Origin: Clostridia bacterium
GTDB lineage: Bacteria > Bacillota > Clostridia > TANB77 > CAG-508
DNA length: 49,854 nt
Assembly (NCBI GenBank): GCA_017429505.1
Contig: JAFROW010000003.1
Span: forward strand, 1 to 49,854
Direction of reading: 5' to 3'
Part shown: positions 32,581 through 44,000 of the stretch, in pieces
Position numbering within the stretch: the first letter of the stretch is position 1
How the letters are laid out: the number at the start of each line of letters is the position of its first letter
Notes under the pieces: model-generated
What the model was told of the DNA's origin: nothing
Database searches by the model: none
What the model saw: the letters and a program-made list of their open reading frames with translations, nothing else
Position numbers and translations under genes: made by a program

Positions 32581-33730
32581 ACAAATACTCCATATATGAA
32601 TATACTTTTTCATGCCAAGCCTTATCACTTGCATATTTTTGATTTACAGACTCTATGGTTGTCCCATTATAGAAGCTTCCTGTAGGTGTTAAGTAATTTT
32701 TATGTAACGCCTCTGCTACAACATTTATAGCATCTACATATGATTCAAAATCTTGTGCAGAATTTATTGGGTCTCTATCATAAGCTCTATATCCAAATAA
32801 GTTATTCTTTTCTTTAGCTAAATATGATGTTCCCCATGCACTTTCGTGAATTCCAACAGCTGCAATAAATATACCATTTACTCCATAAGTTTGCTCTGCA
32901 TTATAAAACGCTTCATAATTGTCTGCAAAAATTGAATTTTTGTCACTTGCGTTATAGCCAAGTATTGTTTTGTAATCACTTAATGTCAATCCACTTGGAA
33001 GTGTTAAATCCATGTCTTTATTCAAACTATCTTTAATTAATGCAATTCTATTTTGCTCTTTAATTAATGGTGTAACTTCCTCTGATGTTAATTTGTCATT
33101 TGGCAAATATCCTTCATAATCTTTATATTTAACCTTTGTCCAATCTTTAGAAACCTCTAAAATTTCAAAATTTAAATATCTATTTATTGTTGTCAAATCT
33201 TCCGCTTCTTTTTTTGCTTCTTTTTTTAGTTCTGTTGTCTCAGTCAAATACATCTCGTCACCTATATGTACTTTGTATTTTTCTAAAAATTCTGATGTTC
33301 CAATATGCACTATTTCGTTAGTAGGCATCTTTGTTGTAGTACTTTCTAATATTTCTTCTGAAATAAATACACTATTTTCAAATTGTTGCAAAGCCTTTAC
33401 TTGATTTTTTCCCTTTTTTCCTTTTTGTATAACTTTCCTTTCTCCTTTTGGAAGTTGATCATCTTCAGTTTCTTCTACTTTAAAATCTATATCTCTTTCT
33501 TCATTTACAATTTTTTTGTTTGAATAATTATTTTCTACCATAATTTTCAAAATATCTACCGAATTCTCGTTTGGTTCTACATCTACTGCTTTATCTTCTT
33601 TATAGCCATTTGTTGCAAAAATACGATTATGAAAAAAAGCTATTAATAATGTTGCAACAATTGCTATAATAAATACCCATATTATACTTATTTGAATTAT
33701 AACCCTGCCATTTACTCTTTCTTTTTTCAT
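32564..33730 (-). CDS. Membrane-anchored SH3-like glucosaminidase
   Basis: A 388-residue cell-wall enzyme. A single membrane segment (about residues 12-35) is followed by a charged linker, an SH3-like domain around residues 150-205 (YLNFEILEVSKDWTKVKYKDYEGYLPNDKL), and a C-terminal glucosaminidase domain (about 245-388). That domain has AAVGIHESAWGTSYLAKEKNNLFGYRAYD, where Glu in HESAWG is the catalytic acid, and LTPTGSFYNGTT. It should cut the glycan backbone of peptidoglycan. The ATG at 33730 is chosen over 33766 because GGAAGGA lies 10 bases upstream. Its promoter is at 33806 and a membrane protein is translationally coupled behind it. Confidence 0.85.
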   Translation of the reverse strand: MKKERVNGRVIIQISIIWVFIIAIVATLLIAFFHNRIFATNGYKEDKAVDVEPNENSVDILKIMVENNYSNKKIVNEERDIDFKVEETEDDQLPKGERKVIQKGKKGKNQVKALQQFENSVFISEEILESTTTKMPTNEIVHIGTSEFLEKYKVHIGDEMYLTETTELKKEAKKEAEDLTTINRYLNFEILEVSKDWTKVKYKDYEGYLPNDKLTSEEVTPLIKEQNRIALIKDSLNKDMDLTLPSGLTLSDYKTILGYNASDKNSIFADNYEAFYNAEQTYGVNGIFIAAVGIHESAWGTSYLAKEKNNLFGYRAYDRDPINSAQDFESYVDAINVVAEALHKNYLTPTGSFYNGTTIESVNQKYASDKAWHEKVYSYMEYLYGKLE

Positions 33731-33805
33731 ATTTATCTTCATTCCTTCCACATAGTTAAATCGCATTTTTGTACTTTATAGCATCTAATACTTTTATCCA
33801 TTTAT

Positions 33806-33834
33806 ATAATACTATTTTTTAGAACTTTTGTCAA
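33806..33834 (-). promoter_or_regulatory. Promoter of the SH3/glucosaminidase gene
   Basis: On the minus strand TTGACA (33834-33829), 17 bases, TATTAT (33811-33806). Confidence 0.82.
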
Positions 33835-33863
33835 CGTAAAAATTGTAAATAATGTAATAAATT

Positions 33864-34024
33864 GTTACTATTCAGACTAAATTCACACTTATATCCCGCG
33901 CAAGTGATTAATATATAAATTATTTTAGGAGGTAACCGAGTGGGTATCACTTGGAGGTGCCTAAAAAATTTATATATTAATCACTTTATGCAGGGAAAAT
34001 ATATTTAAAAGTCTGAATAGTAAC
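33864..34024. mobile_element. MITE-like 161-bp palindromic element
   Basis: Terminal inverted repeats GTTACTATTCAGACT (33864-33878) and AGTCTGAATAGTAAC (34010-34024) are exact. They are flanked by the direct repeat AATAAATT on both sides (33856-33863 and 34025-34032), a likely 8-bp target duplication. Inside, AAGTGATTAATATATAAATT (33902-33921) pairs with its exact complement (33967-33986) and continues with TTTTAGG/CCTAAAA, leaving a 30-base loop. There is no coding frame. It fits a miniature inverted-repeat element moved by a transposase elsewhere; its family is not known to me. Confidence 0.75.
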
Positions 34025-34043
34025 AATAAATTGGATAGAAAAA

Positions 34044-34072
34044 AATAATAGGACACAATGTGTCCCATTATT
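34044..34072 (-). terminator. Terminator of the protease gene
   Basis: On the minus strand AATAAT and GGGACACA pair with TGTGTCC and ATTATT (one G-U), then seven T. It directly follows the stop codon. Confidence 0.85.
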
Positions 34073-37000
34073 CTAATAATTGTCTAAATTCGCCAATACT
34101 CTAGCCATTTTTAATAAGTCTGCATTATTCACTTCTTGATCTCTATGAACATTGGCTGCTTGTAAAAATGCACCTATTAATGTATTATCTAATTTAGCAG
34201 TATATCTAGCCATTTTCATTAAATCAATAGCATTTGATTTACCATCACCATTTAGGTCACCAGTAATTACTATATTATAATCGAATATTTCAGCTTCATT
34301 ACTAATTCTAAGTTTCATGCCTGTTTTTAATAATTCTTTATCATTTTCTAATACGTTATTTGAACCATCTAAAACTACTATATTCCCATTTGTTGTTATA
34401 TTATTTTTTAAAACTTCTACATTTGTATTTTCTTTAATATTTTCTAAATAATTAATATTATCTGTAGTATGTTCAACTATATAATCATTTGTATTTAATT
34501 CTAATTTGTTACTAACCTTTATTGTTACATTAATTCCTGTTATTGTATTATAATTTGTTGTATCTTTTGGGGTATATGTACATTTAAAAGTATGTTCACC
34601 TATTTCTCCTACTGAAGTATTTAAATCATCTTCCCAAGAAAATCCTTCTGGTAATTTTATATCTTTTAATATTTTTCCATATAATGAAATAATACCAGAT
34701 GGAATATTATATGAAGGATTTGCTTTTATAATTGTTAATGTCGCTTTTTTAAAATCTATTGTATAATTTGATGCTTTAAAATTATTGTTATCCTTTAATT
34801 GTAAATTATTATTCAAAATATCATATGTACCTATATTTGAAGTAGCTCTCGCTGTAGTTTTTAAATCTCCATTAAATGCAGGAATTTCACCATTTACCAT
34901 TCCACTTACTTCATAATCTAAAATTGGAATTTCCTGTCCATATTGTATTTCTTTATTATTTGCTTTTATTTCAAGGCTCTTAGGTACTATTAAAAATGTC
35001 TTTGAACAATTACCAGAATATCTGCCAACTCCTGTAATTACTATCGTTGCAGTTCCTGCATTTTTATTATTACTATAAGAAATTGAGTAATCTGTTGTTT
35101 GTAAAACATTATTATTTAATTTCACTTGAGTAATAGTTGGTTGTATTTCCACGCCCGAATATGTATAATTGCCATTATTAAGTGTAATTACAGCTTGGCT
35201 AATATTTATTGTGCCAATATTAATTGTACATGTATCTGTTTTATTTCCTTCTTTAGTAGTTACTGTAATAACAACTTTTCCTGTTTTCTTAGCTTCTAAC
35301 CTACCGTTTTGGTCAATTGTTGCAATACTTTCGTCACTACTTGTCCAAGTAACATTTGTGGTAGTTGTATTGTTTGGCAATGTTTTTGCTACTAATGTTT
35401 GACTCTCACCTACAATCATATTTTCATTTTCTGCAACTATATTTACACCTGTTATTTCTTGTTCTATACTAAAATGTTTTTCTAATGTTCCTGTAAATCT
35501 GTTTATTCCTGTTATTACTGCAGTAGCTTCACCAGGATTTGTATTATTTCTATATTCTATTGTATAATCTATTCCATTTGTATATGTATTTCCATTGTAT
35601 TTAAAACTAACATCTGGTCTTTGTTCTACACCATTGTAATCTAATGTTTCTTGTTTTAAAGAAACATTACATTCATTTAAGTTAACTTTACCTTGATGAA
35701 CAGAAGTTACTCCTCTAAGCCAAGATTCTGCATAATAGTCATCATACGAAATCCAACAATATCCTTGGTCTCCCCACATAGCTCCCCATGAATTTACAGC
35801 AAGCCATGCTCCATCATGTTTTGGCGTCATTCCTGTAGGAAAACTTGAAGCAGGAAAAGTATCATCCCAACCTACGATAGCAATTTCATGATTTTCTGAT
35901 GTTCCTTTGTTTTTAGTATACATACATGTTTTTCCATCATCATTTTTTCTTACCTGTGTTGTATCTCCATATTTAAGATATACACCTGAAATTAATGCGC
36001 CATTGTTCATTATATGCTGTTTTAGTTTATTTCTTACCTCTTTTATTGTTGACTCATACGTTGCATAATCATCTCCTTGTTTTTTATCTCCATCAATTGT
36101 TGGAAAATCTGAAACTGTCTTTAAAACATAGTAGTCTGGAACTGATTCTTTCATTTTTGTTATGGCTGCATTTTTTTCTTCATCTGTAACAGAACCATCG
36201 CCATCCTCCTTACATAGTGTGCTAATAGTGTTGCATATAGGATCTGTGTCCTTATTACTCTCAACATATGATATATTCCAATCAGAATATTTAACTGGTC
36301 CATATCCTAAGCTATAATATGGTTCATTATCTAAAACAAAAAGTCCACCTCTAAATTGTTCTGATACCATTGCTAAATGTACTTCTGATAATCTTTCTTG
36401 TACTCCCATTTTTAAAGCTATATTTGTTTCAACAGCTTCCATTGAAGTACATGCATAGCATATTCCATATGTACTTTGGCTTTTTTTTGTTATAGTAATA
36501 TGATCTCTTAAGTCATATTTTTCTGGAATAGATATTTCTTCATTATGTGTTTTTAATAGCTTATTTGAAGTTTCTTTTTCTTTTTTATTTTTTATATATT
36601 CATCTAATGTTACAATAAATTTAGGTGGAATAATTTTATATTCGGATTTTGCGCTATCACTTAGCTGAATATATTTTAAGTATTGGTCATTATATGTTTT
36701 TGTTGTTAAGTAAACTACAAATTCTTCATTTGATAATTCTTCATTTATTTGAAATTTTTCTATTCTTTCTATATTTTGTGCTATTTTTCTAGGAACTCTT
36801 ATAGTCTCTAAATTTTCATCATGACTAAACATATCACTTTCAATGCCTTCTACTAGTTTACCATTTACAATTTCTGGGATTTTGACACTATCTGCATATC
36901 CTATGTAATCTCTTAATATTAAGTTACCACTATTTGAATATTTATAATCACAATTATTTAAAGAAACTATTTCTTCATTCTCTATTCTGTTTGTAATTAG

Positions 37001-37144
37001 TTCTTTTATATTATATGAATCTTGTTTAGTTGCACTTTTTGAAGTCACATTAACCTCTTGATGGCTATTAATTAAAAATATTCCTAAAACAGATATTAAC
37101 AGAATTATACTTATCAATAATAAATAGATTTTTTTATGTTTCAT
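34073..37144 (-). CDS. Exported papain-family protease with Ig-like domains and a dockerin
   Basis: A 1023-residue protein. An N-terminal hydrophobic signal (residues 5-26) is followed by a propeptide-like region and a C1A peptidase domain (about 205-490). Catalytic residues are visible: Cys229 in YGICYACT, His419 in ENHEIAIVGWDD and Asn451 in NSWG. Then come a bacterial Ig-like group 2 domain (about 560-645) and MBG-type repeats. The last 60 residues are dockerin-like: GDLNGDGKSNAIDLMKMAR and a second, weaker repeat AANVHRDQEVNNADLLKMAR. It should act outside the cell and dock on a cohesin. The gene follows the anchored cohesin gene by 12 bases, so both share a promoter. Confidence 0.87.
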   Translation of the reverse strand: MKHKKIYLLLISIILLISVLGIFLINSHQEVNVTSKSATKQDSYNIKELITNRIENEEIVSLNNCDYKYSNSGNLILRDYIGYADSVKIPEIVNGKLVEGIESDMFSHDENLETIRVPRKIAQNIERIEKFQINEELSNEEFVVYLTTKTYNDQYLKYIQLSDSAKSEYKIIPPKFIVTLDEYIKNKKEKETSNKLLKTHNEEISIPEKYDLRDHITITKKSQSTYGICYACTSMEAVETNIALKMGVQERLSEVHLAMVSEQFRGGLFVLDNEPYYSLGYGPVKYSDWNISYVESNKDTDPICNTISTLCKEDGDGSVTDEEKNAAITKMKESVPDYYVLKTVSDFPTIDGDKKQGDDYATYESTIKEVRNKLKQHIMNNGALISGVYLKYGDTTQVRKNDDGKTCMYTKNKGTSENHEIAIVGWDDTFPASSFPTGMTPKHDGAWLAVNSWGAMWGDQGYCWISYDDYYAESWLRGVTSVHQGKVNLNECNVSLKQETLDYNGVEQRPDVSFKYNGNTYTNGIDYTIEYRNNTNPGEATAVITGINRFTGTLEKHFSIEQEITGVNIVAENENMIVGESQTLVAKTLPNNTTTTNVTWTSSDESIATIDQNGRLEAKKTGKVVITVTTKEGNKTDTCTINIGTINISQAVITLNNGNYTYSGVEIQPTITQVKLNNNVLQTTDYSISYSNNKNAGTATIVITGVGRYSGNCSKTFLIVPKSLEIKANNKEIQYGQEIPILDYEVSGMVNGEIPAFNGDLKTTARATSNIGTYDILNNNLQLKDNNNFKASNYTIDFKKATLTIIKANPSYNIPSGIISLYGKILKDIKLPEGFSWEDDLNTSVGEIGEHTFKCTYTPKDTTNYNTITGINVTIKVSNKLELNTNDYIVEHTTDNINYLENIKENTNVEVLKNNITTNGNIVVLDGSNNVLENDKELLKTGMKLRISNEAEIFDYNIVITGDLNGDGKSNAIDLMKMARYTAKLDNTLIGAFLQAANVHRDQEVNNADLLKMARVLANLDNY

Positions 37145-37156
37145 TTTTTTCCTCCG

Positions 37157-37873
37157 TTATATATTTTTATAATATTTACTCTTTTTGTAAAAAACAATTG
37201 ATAAACCTGTTACAATTGCTAAAGTAACTAAAACAATAGGTATTTTAACTCCTGTATATGGTAATTTTTTTTCTGATGCTTTTGTTTCTTTTTGGGAAGA
37301 GTTGCTGTTTTTGGTAGATGCTGTTGCTGTTTTTTTACTATTACTACTATCTGATTTATTATTTTTTTCTTGTATTATGTCTTTTTGTTCACTTTCATAT
37401 TTTTTTTCTTCACCTTGTACTACCATCTTTTTGCTTATAGTTTTTGTAACTTCTTCATTTATTTTTGTTGTGTTATAATCTATTGTTGTTAGCTCAATTG
37501 AATTCAAAGTAATTTTTGTACTTGATGCTCCATTTTTTAGTTTATACTTAATTTGCAATACTTCTCCATTAGTTGTTCCATGTGCATTAAATGTGTTAAA
37601 TAGACCTGTATTTTCATTATATGTTGTTGTCCAACCATTGTAACTTGATAGTACACTTACATCTTCAATATTTTCGTCAAATTTTAATACTCCTTGAACA
37701 ACTCCTACAGAATTATTGACTAAAACCTTTATAGTTATTGTATTTTCTTTACCTTCTTGGACTTCTGTTTCTCCAACAAATGATATTTGCTCTCCAGTAG
37801 CTAAAGTTGTAGAAAAGCAAAAAAACAAAGAACTAACTAGTATTAATAATGTTACTAAAGTGATTTTTCTCAT
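37157..37873 (-). CDS. Sortase-anchored cohesin-like surface protein
   Basis: A 238-residue protein. A signal peptide (residues 1-26) precedes a cohesin-like domain (about 27-140: GEQISFVGETEVQEG, GVVQGVLKFDENIEDV, GWTTTYNENTGLFNTFNAHG, GEVLQIKYKL), the jelly-roll fold that binds dockerins. A Ser/Lys/Glu-rich stalk follows, then LPYTG, a hydrophobic helix and a KKSKYYKN tail, which is a sortase signal for the cell wall. The ATG at 37873 has GAGAGG 10 bases upstream. It leads an operon with the dockerin protease. It probably displays the protease, and perhaps the heparinase-like enzyme, on the cell surface. Confidence 0.82.
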   Translation of the reverse strand: MRKITLVTLLILVSSLFFCFSTTLATGEQISFVGETEVQEGKENTITIKVLVNNSVGVVQGVLKFDENIEDVSVLSSYNGWTTTYNENTGLFNTFNAHGTTNGEVLQIKYKLKNGASSTKITLNSIELTTIDYNTTKINEEVTKTISKKMVVQGEEKKYESEQKDIIQEKNNKSDSSNSKKTATASTKNSNSSQKETKASEKKLPYTGVKIPIVLVTLAIVTGLSIVFYKKSKYYKNI

Positions 37874-37910
37874 TTCTATCATCCTCTCTTAACTTTTGTT
37901 CTATAATTTT

Positions 37911-37939
37911 ATTATATATTTTTTGTCTTATTTTGTAAA
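37911..37939 (-). promoter_or_regulatory. Promoter of the cohesin/protease operon
   Basis: On the minus strand TTTACA (37939-37934), 17 bases, TATAAT (37916-37911). Confidence 0.78.
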
Positions 37940-37990
37940 TAGATTTTTTTATTTTTTAATTGACATTTTTTTCAATTTAAAAAAATCTAA

Positions 37991-38027
37991 AAAAAGAGAT
38001 AGAAAACTTTTCAAAGTCTCCTATCTC
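37991..38027 (-). terminator. Terminator of the giant surface-protein gene
   Basis: On the minus strand GAGATAG pairs with CTATCTC, with a short inner ACTTT/AAAGT stem, followed by seven T. It lies about 55 bases after the giant gene's stop codon. Confidence 0.75.
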
Positions 38028-38081
38028 AATTAGAATTTCGGCTATTGTGTAACATTAATACTATTCAAATTCAAGCTTATT

Positions 38082-41000
38082 CTAGTCATTCTTAATTTTC
38101 AATTGTCTTCCTAATTCACTTCCATATGTTGATGTAAGTGAAGATGTGTTATTTGTTAACCTTACGTTATTCAATGATGTTGGATTTACTAAGTTTGTTG
38201 TACTTGCTGCTTTGTATGTGAAGTAACCAGGACTTGATGTTCCTCCATCTATTCGAGCATATAATATACCATCGCCATTATATGTAGTTCCAGCTCCTCC
38301 GACCAATTTAGTATCCCTATCAAAGATATCCGTGCTTTCTGTTACTGCTCTTGTTGTCCAACTATTGCTTACATATATGGTTACTAACTTACTACATCTA
38401 TAGAACATTTCTGACATATTAGTTACTTTAGATGTATCAAAACTACTTAAATCTAGACTTGTTAATGAATCGCATAGTGCAAACATATATTCCATATCTG
38501 TTACATTTGATGTATCAAAATTGCTTATATTTAAACTTGTTAAGTTCCTACATAATCCAAACATATGGGTCATATTAGTTACATTTGATGTATCAAAATT
38601 GCTTAAATCTAAGCTGGTTAGACCAGAACAGCTATAGAACATCCTATCCATATTAGTTACATTTAATGTGTTAAAATTACTTACATTTAAGCTTGTTACT
38701 AATCTACATCCATCGAACATATTACTCATATCTGTTACTTTTGATGTATTAAAATCACTTACATCTAGACTTGTTATACTAGAGCATCCATCAAACATAT
38801 AGCTCATATCTGTTACATTTGATGTATTAAAATGACTTACATCTAGACTTGTTAAATTACAACATTCACGGAACATTTTACTCATATCAGTTACTTTTGA
38901 TGTATTAAAATTGCTTATGTCTAAGCTAGTTAATTGTGTTGAATAAGATGTACCTTCTGGCGCACCTAATGAAGACATATTAAACATTTCACTCATATCA
39001 GTTACATTTGATGTATCAAAATTGCTTAAATCTAGACTTGTTAATTCATAACAATATCTAAACATACCTGCCATATTGGTTACATTTGATGTATCAAAAC
39101 TACTTACATTTATACTAGTAACATGAAGAGCATCATTAAACATCCAGCTCATGTCAGTTACATTTGATGTATCAAAACTACTTAGATCTAAACTAGTTGT
39201 AGATGTTATTCCTGTGAACATACCACTCATATCAGTAACTTTTGATGTATCAAAATTGCTGAAATTTGGATTTGTCACTCGTGTCAGCATGAACATACCG
39301 CTCATATTTGTTACTTCTGATGTATCGATTGTATCAAATTCTACACTTTCTAACGACGACATTAATGAAAACATATTATGAGAGTCTGGATTTAGCTGTG
39401 GATGGCTGGCTTCTGAATAATAATATATTGTATTGTTATTATACCACATATAAATTGGTATCTCTGAATCAGAAGTTGAAACAATATTACTATTTTTTTG
39501 ATACTCACTTGGAATAGATGAAGCACGTACTATATATCTTATATTATTCCCATTTGAAAGACTTTGCATTTTTGCTTTTACTTCAGTTCCTGGTTTAAAC
39601 ATAACCCTTATTTTTCTCCATTGTGCATATAAAGTTGTTGCTGTTGGGACTACATTAGCTGCTTTTACTTGTGCTCCTGGCTCATAAGCTGTTCCTGTTC
39701 CGTCAGCTTCTGTATTCCATCCTTGGAATTCATATCCATCTAAAGTTAATGCATCTGCTGCATTTGTAGCTTTTGTATATTTCATTGTTACATTTGCTGG
39801 TGCTGTTCCGTGTCCATTTGCATTATATGTAAGTATTGCAGTTTTTTCTGTAGCACTTGATGCAAATGTTACATTTGCGTCTATTGTGTATGTTGTTGAA
39901 TTTGTAACATTTGTTCCGTCTTTCTTTAATGCAGGATTTTCATATCCAGTTTTTGCTACTGCACTTACATATAGTATTGTACCATTAAGCATATTTGCTT
40001 TATTGCTACTAAATGTTACATTTGATCCACTTGAATTTGTGTATTTAATTGTCAATGTACTTCCAGTTCCTTGACTTCTTGTTACTGTTCTTACTGCTAT
40101 ACTTGAACTTGCTGAAACTACTCCTCCTGTTACTGCACTTTCTGCCCATACATAATATATTTGTCCTGCGCTTAATGTTAAGTCTCCTGTACTTGTTGCT
40201 GTTGTCCAAGTATCTAAAGCAAATGTACTACTTGCATTTGTTGTACCTGCTGTTGGTGCTGTATCGCTTGTACTTACATAATATGCAGTTGCTCCTTCTG
40301 CTGTATATGTGAATGTATTGAAGTCACTTAATGTTATTTGTGGTGTTTGTACTGCACTTGCTGTTAACGTTGCTGCCCCTGCACCCATCTTAACATTTTG
40401 GCTCTTAGTTCCTGGCGTAAATGTTGCTAAGTTTGTTCCTGCTGTCTTTGTCCATGTAGCCCATGTGTATCCACTAGATACAGTTGCATCTATTGATATA
40501 TCTTGTTGTGTTCCGCTACTCTTATATAAGTAATTTCTAGCATTAGTATTAGTATATCCAGTTTGATTTGTTCCACTAATACCAGTTCCTTTTACCAATT
40601 TCAAACTATAATAATTAATTGTACCAGTTTTATCATTATCGTTTATTGTTATATTTAATCCTGTATCTATTAAAGTTGTTTTAGCACCACTATGTTGTCC
40701 TGCATATACATCATATGTTCCATTTGCTACTGCTGTAAATGTTGCTGTACTTCCACTACTTACTGTTGTTGATGCTTTTGATTCTCCGCTTTGATATAAA
40801 TCTACTTTTATTCCACTATTTGAGTATGCACCATTATCTACTTTTAATGTTAATGTTATAGTATTTGCTTCCCATTTAGCATATATTGTTTTACCAAATG
40901 TACTTGCATTATATGCTAATCCTGCAGTATAACTTGCTCCTTCTGCATATGATGTTCCATTTCCATTTGCTTGAGTATTCCATTCTACAAATCTATATCC

Positions 41001-44000
41001 TGTTCTTGTAAATCCATTTGTTGCTAATGTTACTGCTTGGTCACTTGTTGTTGTTGAGTTTGTATTTAAATACACCGTTTTAGTTGTATTTGCTGTACTT
41101 CCTCCATCACTACCATTTCCATTATAAGTTATTGTTAATGTTCTTTGATATACAGCATATAAGTATAATTTCTTATCTGTAGTATTTCCGACATTATATG
41201 CTGGTTTTATATTTGTAGCTGATGTTGTTACTGTATAGCTTTTATCTTTTGCATCTGTATCAGCCCTGTATCCTCTTGCTGTCCAACCACTTATAGCTGT
41301 TGGTGCTGGTGCACTTATATTAGATACTGTATTTCCACTTGTATTATAGTATTGTGGTGTTTCTGTTGTTGATGTTGTTTCCTTTTCTACTCCAGAATAG
41401 AATGTTGCATGTCTACTATATACAGCATATAGATTTACTGTTGTGCTTGTTGCATCTGTTACATCTGCTACATTATATGCTGGTGTTATGTTTGCTGCTG
41501 ATGTTGTTACTGCATATGTTCTATTTGCTGCTGATTTATTTGATCTATATCCTAAAGCTCCCCATCCATAATTTGAAAGTGTTGTTGTTGATGGTGCTGG
41601 TGCACTTACAGCTGTTATACTTTCTGTTGTCTTATATGGATTGTATCTTTGTTCTTCAGTAGAAGTTGTTGCACAATTTACTCCAGAATTGAATTTTATT
41701 GTTCTTTTGAATATTGCATATAGTTTTATTGTTCCTCTTGGTGTTGATGTTAAATTACTTACACTTTGTTCATTTGTATATGTTACTGTTGTTGCAGTTG
41801 TTCCATTATTTGCACTCCATCCAGCAAATTCCCATCCACTTGGTGCTGTGCCACTATATGCTGTTAATGTTTTAGCTTGTCCATAAAGGTGAGTTGATGA
41901 AGTTAATAATGTTGCTCCTGCTGTTGTGCTATTATTTCCTTGATAGTATTCTACTATGTATTGTTTTGCTAATACTGCTGTTTCAACTGAACCAGATGTT
42001 GTTTTTAATACTCCATATCCTGGTGGTGTTGCTGTTGGATCTTTGCTTAATGAATATCCTGTTGAATCTTCATATTTTCCTTTTATTACACCATCATAGA
42101 AATTGAAGTCTCCTGTTGTTACTTGAACACCATATGTTCCACCTGTAATACTTGGAACTGTTGTACTTACATTAGGTGTTGCTTCATTTGTTCCTATTGT
42201 AACAGTTCCTGATGTTGCATATACTCCAACTCCTTCTGTAACTTCTATTGTTCCTCCTGTTATTGTTGCTGTTCCTGTTTTTACAGCCACCCCATAAGTT
42301 ACTCCTGTTATGCTTGTTGAGCTTCCAGATACATTTACTTCACCTTCTAATCCATATATACCATATGTACCTCCAGATACTGTTCCTCCTGTTACATTTA
42401 TATGACCTGTTGCTCCATTGTATATAGCACTTGCTCCGGTTGAAGTTACTGTACCACCAGATACATTGATTGTTCCATCTTGTCTGTTTCTAATAACATT
42501 CGTAACTGAAGTTATAGTTCCTCCACTAATATTTACTGTTCCTGTATAATAATTGTATATAGTATATGAATTTCCAGATATTTCTCCTCCTGAAATTTCT
42601 ACTATTCCTGTTGTATTAGTATGGTATATCGCATATGTTTTTGCAGTTATTTTTCCTCCTGCTACTTTTACTTTTCCTGTTCCATTATTTCTTATACCAT
42701 AACCATTAGCTGATGTTATAGTTGTTCCTGATACAGTTCCAGATATTTCAATCGCTGGTGTATCAGTTCCGGTTCCAGTACTATATATACATGCACCATT
42801 TGTATTTATAGCACCTGAAGTCATAACTATTCTACCTGATGATGAATTGTTTATACCATAAGATGTTGTACTTAAATCATTCTTAATTATTGCTCCTTGT
42901 ATTGTCGTTGTTCCACTATTGGCTATTACATATCTGTTTGTTGTATTATCTTCAGGCATTGCTGTATTAAATGTTAATGTTGTATTAGTGTTTAATGTTA
43001 CTAACTTATTTGCATCATTTGTAATAACTTTTGCCCCTGCTACTGAAGAAGTATTAATTAATGACAATGTACAAGAATTACTTGTTCCATTTGTTGTTAA
43101 TGTTCCACTATTTTTGATCAAATTTATAGCTGATCCTTGTAATACACCACCATTTACAGAACTGTAAATATCTAATGTTCCATTATTTGTTAATACAACA
43201 TTATCTAGTGTTGTTGTCTTACCATTCATGTTTAACTTAACACCTGTTTTTCCGTTTGGTACACTTGGTCCTGTTGTTTCTGTTACACTATTTAATACTT
43301 TTATAGTTTGATTATTTTCAACTTCTGATAATGCTGACTCTAATGTTTCATAATATGTTGATGTATTTGTATTCTGATAATTATTTGCTAATCCTGTTAC
43401 TTTTATTGTACTTGCTTCTGCTACTTTTGCTGTTGTACTTGCTGTTGTTAAATCTCCTATTGTTGCGTTTCCGTTTTCTACACTCCAGCTATTGAAGTGA
43501 TAATTTGTTGCAGCTGTTCCTACTATTGCATGTTCTATATTATCACCTACTGTAGTTGTTCCTCCAAGTACAACTACTATTTCATTATTTGCAACACTTG
43601 TTCCATTAACTGTTGCTGTTGCATTTGCTGTTTGCATTGTTAATGTATAGTAATTTAATGTTGCTGTTGCAGTTGTTGCTCCTGTAAATGATACTCCACT
43701 ATATACCATATCTGCATCTGCTGTCTTATGATTTGAGTCTTTTCCTATCCATACATAATATGTTGTTCCTGGTACCATTGCTCCTGTAATATTCATTGTT
43801 GCAGCTGAAGGTGTTGTTCCATTCCATGATTTTGAATTGCTTGTTTTACTATTGCTTATATATACTGTATATCCATTTAGTGCTGTTGAATTAGCTCCGT
43901 CTTTCTTTAATGTTAATGTTACTTTATTTGATGTACTTACACTATATTTTGCATAAAGTGTATGATTTTTTGGAGTTGAAACAATAGTTGAACTTGTTAC

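Noticed and set aside
38400-39330. Regular repeats resembling a CRISPR array
   Set aside because: The units lie in frame inside a coding sequence, vary in length and encode DUF285 surface repeats; there are no unique spacers or cas genes.
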